From Bacteroidota bacterium (GTDB taxonomy: Bacteria; Bacteroidota; Ignavibacteria; Ignavibacteriales; Ignavibacteriaceae), in NCBI GenBank assembly GCA_023453665.1, contig JAEXTA010000089.1, forward strand, positions 70,860-134,859: 64,000 nucleotides of DNA, written 5' to 3'. Shown here piece by piece: positions 57,780-64,000 of this stretch (positions are counted from its first letter, which is position 1; each line of letters starts with the position of its first letter). The translations under genes and the position numbers were made by a program. A model generated the notes under the pieces. It was given only the letters and a program-made list of their open reading frames with translations. It was not told the origin of the DNA and ran no database searches.

Positions 57780-60700
57780 TTATTTTATCAGCAGCATCTT
57801 TCTTGTCTGAACAAAATCATTAGCGCTGAGTTTGTAAAAATAAACTCCGCTTGATAAATCAGCAGCATTGAAGATTATTTCATAGCCGCCTGATTGTTTA
57901 GTTTCATTTAACAACGTCATAACTTCCTGACCAATTGCATTATAAATTTTTAAAGTTACTAACTGGTCGGATGGAATTGAAAATTTTATTACCGTTGAGG
58001 GATTAAACGGGTTCGGATAATTTTGTTCGAGCGAATAAACCACCGGCTGATTAACATCTTTAACATCTGTTGGCGTACCGACAGTAAACTCACCAAACGA
58101 AGATATACTGCTTATATATGCAGCATCAACCGCACGAAGCATCCATTTATAATATCCGGATTCAAGTCCTGCTAATTTCCATTGAGTACCGTTGCTTACA
58201 TTTCCCGGTTCAGGAAGGCTATTGGGAATATTAACGGGAACATTATCACGGTAAAGTTCAAGTTGATAAGTTATTGCGTCTGCCGGTGTGTGGTCATCGG
58301 TTGAGGCAGTCCAGGTTAGTACAACTGAACTATCCTGTTGAACCGAAGCGTTAAGCCCCACGGGTTGTGTTGGAGCATTATTCTGTCCTTCAGCATCGTT
58401 ACGGTAAACATGCATTTGTGCTTCCACCAGACCGTTACCGCCCGGTACAAAATATTGTCCTGCGATGAAGTAATCGAGATCACCGTCATTATCTATATCA
58501 AGCCAGGAAAATGTTCCGCCTCTGTCACCGCTTGAACGCGGTGCCGGCAAATCATTTCCTGAATCTGTAAAGATTCCGTTGTTGTTCGTATATATCTTTG
58601 CTCTGCCTTCTATCTGTGAACCGGAGTTGTATGTGCCGGCAAGAAGTATATCTATGTCTCCATCGGAATCGTAGTCAGCCCATGTTGCGGCAGTTAAATC
58701 GAACCATCCTTCACAGGGAATACAACTTATAACATCAAAGGGAAGATACGTTTCGTTTTCATTTTTATAGATCCTCAGTGCCATATGTGTGTATGTGCTG
58801 TCAAGTTCGCGCACATTACCTGCTATAAGAATATCAAGATCACCATCACCATCATAATCGCCCCATTGAGCTTCACCATGTTCGACTGAAAGTGTTCCGA
58901 GAATATCTTCGGCTGTAAAGTTCCCATTACCTTCATTTCTATATCTTCTTATAAAACCTTCATCTGTTAATGGAGCGATGTTTACAAGAAGCAAATCAAG
59001 GTCCTGGTCATTATCATAATCCGCCCAGGAACTCTGTGCATGTGTTGTCGGAGAAAAAAGGGAATCGAATTCTGTAAATGTCCATCCGCCGTTACCATCG
59101 GGTCCATCGTTGCGAATGAGCGCTGTATAAAATTCAAATGTGGTATCATTATAAACTGACGGAACTAATAAATCGGCGTCGCCGTCATTATCATAATCTG
59201 CCCATGTAACTGAGCGAAGATCAAAATCAGCCTGTGAATTATCTTCCCAGTATGCAGGAAGATTTGTCTGTATCTGGGTTAATGTTCCCGCATCATTTAA
59301 ATAAATAACTGTATGACCATCTGTTGCGGCAAGAAGATCCTGGTCACCGTCTCTGTCTATGTCATTCCATGCAAGATCAGATGAACCGGATGTCAACCCG
59401 TTCAGATCAATTGTGGTGTATGTGAATCCCCATTCACCCTGGTTAACCTGTCCGTCATTTCGGACAAGTATAAGCCTGTCTTCAACGCTTTGATTATAAA
59501 TCACATAATAGCCAAGCACTGCTATATCAAGGTCACCATCATTATCATAATCAGCAGGCGCTGTTGTTATAACCCAGAAGTCTTCATCCTGTGATGTAAC
59601 GAAGATTGAATCAAATGGAGTTACTTCAGTAAAATCACCGAATGTTCCTCCGGGTCCGGGCTGAACAACAACTATTCTTCCCGCAGTACTGGTTCCGCTG
59701 TCATCATCGGTAACAGTTAGTCTTACGATATAAGTATTTGCCGTTGTGTATGTATGTGAGGGATTTTGTTCATTGGAAAAAATTCCATCACCAAAATCCC
59801 ATGACCAGCCTACAATTATTCCATCAGGGTCTGTACTTGTGTCAGTGAACTGCGCAGTTAAACCTGATGTAATAAAATTAAAAGATGCATCAGGAGGATT
59901 GTTTGCGGGAGGCGGTGGTGGTCCTGCAAAGTGTTCAATATATCCCTGGTAACCCAGGACCCATGCTGAACCGCTTTGATTAGCGATTACTGAACTGAAA
60001 TATCCAAAGCCATCAGAGTTGATATTAATTACAGCCCAGTTCTGTCCGCCGTTAGCTGAGTAATATGCAACGTCTGCGTTTGTACTTAACCAGAATTCAT
60101 TTTCGCCTAAAAGAAATATATCTGTAAAGTTATGATTAGTAGATGGTGTTTCTAACAAATCCCATGTTGCCCCACCATCATTACTTTTGAAAATTTGTCC
60201 GAACGCTCCAACGGCATAGCCGGTGCTTACATCCCAGAAATCCATGTCCGCAATCTGTACGGGTGAATATGGAAGATCACTCTCAATCCAGTTGATGCCT
60301 CCGTCTGTGCTTCTATAATATCTTCCGCCTACATTGGCGGCCCAGATACTGCTGTCAACAACATCAACAGAAACATAACTTCCGAGAAAATCTGTAACGG
60401 GCGTCCAGGAACTTCCGCCGTCGGTTGTGTGATATAATGCCCCGGTATTAAAACTTTGTCCAATAACCCATCCTTCGTTTAGTGATGAGAAATGAATATC
60501 GCGTGCCTCAGTCATAGATGCAGGCGCTGATGTAGACGGAATCCAGTTCTCTCCGCCGTCCGATGATTTATAAATCTTTCCAGTTACATCAACAACTATT
60601 ACATCACTATTATTTAAAACCTGTATTGCACTAAGATGTGCCGTTGTGAATCTTTCTTTAACTATCCAGGCGGAAGCAGCGTTCTTCACCAATAATGTTC

Positions 60701-61928
60701 CGTTATCTCCCACGGCTATCATTTTACCATCGGGAAAAATATCCGCATCATTAATTGATTCACCTGTACCGCTTGATACCTGGAACCAGGAAGATCCGCC
60801 GTCTGTTGTTTTGATAACAAAGCCGCTTCCATATCCAAAATATCCTACCTGCTGATCTGCGAAAACAGGAACCACACTGCTTAGATATGACGGCATCTGT
60901 CCCCTTGAAGTAAATGTCTGTAACCAGGCAGCTCCGCCATTGACCGAAAGAAACATGTTTCCTGCTCTGTCTGCAGCAATAATATTTTGAGATGAGGATT
61001 TTGTAACACTAAAAATTCCTTCGGGAATTATTTCACCAAGGTCATTCCACGTTAGTCCTGCGTCTGAAGAATGTAAAATGCGATCATCATAATTCGGAAA
61101 AATCCCTGAACGTCCCCACGCAAGTATATTGTTGGGATCAACCGCAAATAATGATGTTCTTTGAATTGATGAAGCCCCCGTATTCCATGTTGCACCACCA
61201 TCTGTTGAACGAACAAATACGCCGTTAACAATTGCAACTGCGACTTGTTCACTCAGATATTTTACTGCTTCAGCATCACCGGCATAAACAGGTGAGAAAT
61301 TTAAACCACCATCTGTAGTTCGGTAAATTCCTGTTGCTGATATCCCGAGTCCATTCTGTGAATTAATAAAACTGAATTCATAAATACCATTTGGTGATTC
61401 GATCCATGTTGAACCGCTGTCGCGACTAATAAACTTATCAAAGTTCCCGGTTGTTAAACCGAATGATGAAGTATAAAACTCCATAAAGTAAGTTGAGCCG
61501 AGCAAAGGTAATTGCTCCCAGGTTGTACCGCCATCAGTTGTGCTGTAGTTTTCATTACCGAATACCCAGCCAAGCTGTGAGTTATAAAAAAACATTCCGT
61601 TAAGCGGATTGCTTAGGGTTACAGGCACGTCGCGTTGTACCCAGGTATTTCCGCCATCATTTGATTCAAATAAAGAGCCGCCATCATCAAACATATTGTC
61701 ATCGGTTGCTATAAATACACGATTACTACCTGGTGCGCCAATACCTCTCACGTCAAGATGGGTTGGTGACGGACTTTGTGTAACCCACTGCGCATTAGAA
61801 TAGCCGGTGAATACCACAATTGCGAAGATCAACAAAAATATACGTGAGACATTAAGAAAGTCTGTGATTTTTCCTGGCTGGTTCTTTTTGATGTTAATGT
61901 TATGCTGTAAAAATTTTTCTTTAAGCAT
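57780..61928 (-). CDS. Large secreted multidomain protein (YCF48, PKD, FG-GAP, T9SS)
   Basis: The 1382-residue protein has a long N-terminal region ending in a signal helix (about 30-46, FLLIFAIVVFTGYSNAQ). YCF48-type blades follow (50-680; STDGGATWNTG, SNDGGATWDLL), then a PKD domain (about 700-780; DASFNFITSGLTAQFTDTS, WSWDFGDGIFSNEQNPSHTY), FG-GAP/VCBS-type repeats (790-1180) with calcium-loop motifs DYDNDGDLDIAVLG, DYDSDGDIDILLAG and DIDNDGDLDYFIAG, an FN3-like part (about 1200-1290), and a T9SS sorting domain. It is a surface or released adhesin- or enzyme-like scaffold with no catalytic motif I can see. A TGTCAC box lies 63 bases upstream. Confidence 0.9.
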   Translation of the reverse strand: MLKEKFLQHNINIKKNQPGKITDFLNVSRIFLLIFAIVVFTGYSNAQWVTQSPSPTHLDVRGIGAPGSNRVFIATDDNMFDDGGSLFESNDGGNTWVQRDVPVTLSNPLNGMFFYNSQLGWVFGNENYSTTDGGTTWEQLPLLGSTYFMEFYTSSFGLTTGNFDKFISRDSGSTWIESPNGIYEFSFINSQNGLGISATGIYRTTDGGLNFSPVYAGDAEAVKYLSEQVAVAIVNGVFVRSTDGGATWNTGASSIQRTSLFAVDPNNILAWGRSGIFPNYDDRILHSSDAGLTWNDLGEIIPEGIFSVTKSSSQNIIAADRAGNMFLSVNGGAAWLQTFTSRGQMPSYLSSVVPVFADQQVGYFGYGSGFVIKTTDGGSSWFQVSSGTGESINDADIFPDGKMIAVGDNGTLLVKNAASAWIVKERFTTAHLSAIQVLNNSDVIVVDVTGKIYKSSDGGENWIPSTSAPASMTEARDIHFSSLNEGWVIGQSFNTGALYHTTDGGSSWTPVTDFLGSYVSVDVVDSSIWAANVGGRYYRSTDGGINWIESDLPYSPVQIADMDFWDVSTGYAVGAFGQIFKSNDGGATWDLLETPSTNHNFTDIFLLGENEFWLSTNADVAYYSANGGQNWAVININSDGFGYFSSVIANQSGSAWVLGYQGYIEHFAGPPPPPANNPPDASFNFITSGLTAQFTDTSTDPDGIIVGWSWDFGDGIFSNEQNPSHTYTTANTYIVRLTVTDDDSGTSTAGRIVVVQPGPGGTFGDFTEVTPFDSIFVTSQDEDFWVITTAPADYDNDGDLDIAVLGYYVIYNQSVEDRLILVRNDGQVNQGEWGFTYTTIDLNGLTSGSSDLAWNDIDRDGDQDLLAATDGHTVIYLNDAGTLTQIQTNLPAYWEDNSQADFDLRSVTWADYDNDGDADLLVPSVYNDTTFEFYTALIRNDGPDGNGGWTFTEFDSLFSPTTHAQSSWADYDNDQDLDLLLVNIAPLTDEGFIRRYRNEGNGNFTAEDILGTLSVEHGEAQWGDYDGDGDLDILIAGNVRELDSTYTHMALRIYKNENETYLPFDVISCIPCEGWFDLTAATWADYDSDGDIDILLAGTYNSGSQIEGRAKIYTNNNGIFTDSGNDLPAPRSSGDRGGTFSWLDIDNDGDLDYFIAGQYFVPGGNGLVEAQMHVYRNDAEGQNNAPTQPVGLNASVQQDSSVVLTWTASTDDHTPADAITYQLELYRDNVPVNIPNSLPEPGNVSNGTQWKLAGLESGYYKWMLRAVDAAYISSISSFGEFTVGTPTDVKDVNQPVVYSLEQNYPNPFNPSTVIKFSIPSDQLVTLKIYNAIGQEVMTLLNETKQSGGYEIIFNAADLSSGVYFYKLSANDFVQTRKMLLIK

Positions 61929-61990
61929 GATTTACCCCGAAATTATATTTAGGATTTATTGTTTGAATAAGTAGTAATGATCAATTTGAA

Positions 61991-62002
61991 ATAAGTGACA
62001 TT
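61991..62002 (-). promoter_or_regulatory. TGTCAC box upstream of a T9SS gene
   Basis: AATGTCACTTAT on the minus strand, 63 bases before the ATG at 61928, followed 25-30 bases on by TTCAAACAAT as upstream of the gene at 57395. Confidence 0.25.
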
Positions 62003-62067
62003 CTTATTTTAGTTATGTGATGAACGGATAATCATATTGATTCTGCATGTTTAATACTTAACCAAAA

Positions 62068-62096
62068 TAAAAAGGCGGTTCAAATGAATCGCCTTT
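62068..62096 (-). terminator. Intrinsic terminator of the last gene
   Basis: On the minus strand AAAGGCGATT pairs with AACCGCCTTT (one G-T pair) and ends in TTTTTATTTT. It is 30 bases after the stop at 62126. Confidence 0.8.
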
Positions 62097-62125
62097 CGCT
62101 TTGTTTAATATTATTGAATTTAATT

Positions 62126-64000
62126 TTATTTCAACAGCAGCATCTTTTTTATCTGAACCTCGTCCGCGCTTTCAAGTTTATACAAGTACACCCCGGAACT
62201 TAATCCTGTTGCATTAAAGGTTATATCATATTTGCCTGCTGTTAGCCGGTTATTTACAAGCGTTATTATTTCTTCCCCTAATGAGTTAAAAATTTTTAGA
62301 GACACATGCTTATCAGCATTTACATTAAAAGAAATTATTGTTGATGGATTAAACGGATTAGGATAATTCTGCAGCAATTCAAATTTATCAGGAACATTTA
62401 TCACAACTTCAACCTCATTTGAATATTCATAAGTTCCATCAAAATCGAATTGTTTTAATCTGTATAAATATTTTCCCGAAGCCAGATTATTATCAGAGAA
62501 TGAATAAGATTGAAATTCAGTAGTTGTGCCATTGCCGCTTACCAAGCCAACTTTTTCCCAGTTCAAATTGGATGATGTTGAAGACCCGGCTCTTTCAATC
62601 TCAAATCCGGAATTATTTGTTTCTGTAGAAGTTGACCAGTTAAGGTTTACACTATTTCCATTTGCAGCAGCGGTAAATGAAATCAATTCAACAGGAACAA
62701 TGGTGCCGGTAACAGTAAGTACGGCTATACCACGACTGGCACAGCTTATCCATAATTCGTAACCAGTCTGTAGATATTTTACTTCCATGTCATAAATCTG
62801 TGCATGAGGTAATCCGCCGATTTGCTGTTGTGGAATTATACCGAAGTTTGTTCCGTCAAACCAGCATAAACCATTTGGTCCGTTACTTCCAAAGTTTGCA
62901 AACCACAATCTTCCATCATCTGTAACAAGTAATGGTGAAATGTTTTCGCCGGGAATTTGAGAATTTTGCGGTGAGAAAAATTGATATGTCCCATTGTTCG
63001 CATTTAGTTTAATTAATCCTTTGTTACTTCCAACCCATGCAATACCATTTGGTGCTGCAGCAACAGTTGTAAGCAAATCACTTTGAGGATCAAGTTCAGC
63101 AAAATCGGTATTAAATCTTGTAAAGCTGTAAACCCCGTCTGTTCTCAAAACCTGAAATCCTGAGCTTGCCCATATTGTTCCTGGTCGAGTTGGGTCTTTA
63201 GCAATTTTATATCCCCAACCGTCAAACGGAACAGATGTCCAGGTATTTGCAGCATCATTATAATATTTCAGATTATAATATTCACCAAGGCTCCATAGCC
63301 TGCCTTGCGAATCTTCTACCAGGCCTTCAGATCTATCGTGAGGATAATTTAGCGAGGAGTATGAAGAGCCATTCCACGAGTGCAGAAAACCGAACATCGG
63401 ATTAACAACTATTTGTCCGTTAGATGGCCGGAAGTAAATAGCTTCCGAGTTATCGGTTGGAAAGGGAAAAGGATGACCCAATCCATAGTTTTCGTTATTG
63501 TATCCAATCCACCTTGTACCATCAAACATTTGGAATCCACCAACACCCGGTCCGGCATTTCCGGTCATCCAAACATTTCCCTGTGTATCCATGGTTATAT
63601 CATTAACCCAATAATCTATTTGAGATGAGTTTGTGATTCGGTGTCTTTGCCATTGTCCAGTAGCGGCATTAAGTTTTGCAGCTCCGCCAATACCTGTTAC
63701 CCAGATATTGCCGATACTATCAATGTCAATTCCATAGGAAAATCCACCCTGTCGCCAGATTCCAAGGCTTTGCCAGGACGTTCCATTAAATTGCCATAGC
63801 TCACTATTCCCATCAATCAATAATGCATTGCCGTTTCCGTATGCTTTAAAAGTCCAAATATCATTTATCAATGATGCCACGGGTGGTTGTGCTGGAATAA
63901 CCCAGTTACCGGATTGAGTTTTATAATCCAGCGAATAAATTCCAGGTGAAGCAACTCTTACTGCCCATAAATTATTTAAATCGTCAACACAGTCATGTCC
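62126..64000 (-). CDS. Secreted propeller protein with FN3-like module and T9SS sorting domain, 5' cut by window
   Basis: The reading frame runs without a stop to the right edge, so the GTG at 63880 is not the start: the 40 codons upstream read on as SPGIYSLDYKTQSGNWVIP. At least 624 residues are encoded in the window. The visible part is a propeller of the two-component-regulator type (LWQFNGTSWQSLGIW, GNVWMTGNAGPG, GRLWSLGEYYNLKYY, AWVGSNKGLIKLNANNG), then PVELISFTAAANGNSVNLNWS and an FN3-like module, and a T9SS sorting domain (NYPNPFNPSTIISFNV...KKMLLLK). It resembles the sensor propellers of the two kinases, but is secreted. Signal peptide is outside the window. Confidence 0.85.
   Translation of the reverse strand, partial: GHDCVDDLNNLWAVRVASPGIYSLDYKTQSGNWVIPAQPPVASLINDIWTFKAYGNGNALLIDGNSELWQFNGTSWQSLGIWRQGGFSYGIDIDSIGNIWVTGIGGAAKLNAATGQWQRHRITNSSQIDYWVNDITMDTQGNVWMTGNAGPGVGGFQMFDGTRWIGYNNENYGLGHPFPFPTDNSEAIYFRPSNGQIVVNPMFGFLHSWNGSSYSSLNYPHDRSEGLVEDSQGRLWSLGEYYNLKYYNDAANTWTSVPFDGWGYKIAKDPTRPGTIWASSGFQVLRTDGVYSFTRFNTDFAELDPQSDLLTTVAAAPNGIAWVGSNKGLIKLNANNGTYQFFSPQNSQIPGENISPLLVTDDGRLWFANFGSNGPNGLCWFDGTNFGIIPQQQIGGLPHAQIYDMEVKYLQTGYELWISCASRGIAVLTVTGTIVPVELISFTAAANGNSVNLNWSTSTETNNSGFEIERAGSSTSSNLNWEKVGLVSGNGTTTEFQSYSFSDNNLASGKYLYRLKQFDFDGTYEYSNEVEVVINVPDKFELLQNYPNPFNPSTIISFNVNADKHVSLKIFNSLGEEIITLVNNRLTAGKYDITFNATGLSSGVYLYKLESADEVQIKKMLLLK

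Noticed and set aside
63880..64000. GTG at 63880 as the start of the last gene
   Set aside because: The same frame is open for 40 more codons to the window edge with a propeller-like sequence, so the gene is cut by the window.
1..64000. Prophage, integrative element or tRNA/rRNA genes
   Set aside because: I found no integrase, phage structural gene, att-like repeat or recognisable RNA gene; the only mobile gene is the Y1 transposase.

Overview
The window looks like chromosomal DNA from a member of the Ignavibacteria or a close relative (Bacteroidetes/Chlorobi group). The main evidence is eleven genes (one cut by the window edge) that end in the same ~85-residue Por/type IX secretion (T9SS) sorting domain, with the NYPNPFNP motif, an LKVYDVLGNEVATLVNE-like core and a GVYFYKLxxGxFxxTKKMxLxK tail. 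Long sensor proteins with reg_prop propellers, an AraC-ended hybrid histidine kinase, DUF6090 proteins and frequent TTG/GTG starts fit the same group. I saw no rRNA, tRNA, CRISPR array or prophage.

Layout. 1-2.9 kb: end of an MFS transporter, a secreted CxCH protein, and a kynA-kynU-like pair. 3.0-6.5 kb: HerA-like ATPase, YidB-like protein and a secreted gluzincin-type protein converging on a shared terminator. 6.8-9.5 kb: a 907-residue SF2 helicase with two predicted membrane segments. 9.6-11.3 kb: DUF134 regulator, a His-rich NifX-like protein and an exported unknown, with two related dyads upstream. 11.5-28.8 kb: VOC protein, T9SS beta-propeller proteins, and two paralogous ECF sigma factor + Ser/Thr kinase-TPR modules. 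29-30.2 kb: small membrane protein and a YpfJ-type metallopeptidase. 30.4-37.4 kb: a receiver-only regulator followed by two very large secreted proteins with a papain-like Cys-His-Asp constellation. 37.6-42.1 kb: NarL-type regulator and its probable propeller kinase, separated by an IS200/IS605-like Y1 transposase. 42.2-51.3 kb: kelch protein, Asp/Glu racemase, dienelactone hydrolase lipoprotein, two DUF6090 proteins, AmpG-like MFS and a row of small exported proteins. 51.5-64 kb: a 1418-residue hybrid two-component protein and three more T9SS cargo genes, the last running off the right edge.

How it works together (inference). Most of the DNA encodes secreted or cell-envelope proteins and the signalling that may control them. 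In the two ECF/kinase modules the sigma factors carry QTTE where typical ECF factors have the acidic DAED motif, so activation by threonine phosphorylation from the neighbouring kinase is a concrete hypothesis. Palindromic REP-like elements occur between genes and, unusually, in frame inside coding sequence: at the same spot of three T9SS sorting domains and in the ATPase domain of the hybrid kinase.

Gaps. Once the small gene at 57554-57715 is counted, no stretch longer than about 260 bases lacks a gene. The larger gaps (6515-6766, 28773-29022, 37359-37611, 45528-45747, 51302-51528) hold only the repeats or hairpins listed, or nothing I recognise.
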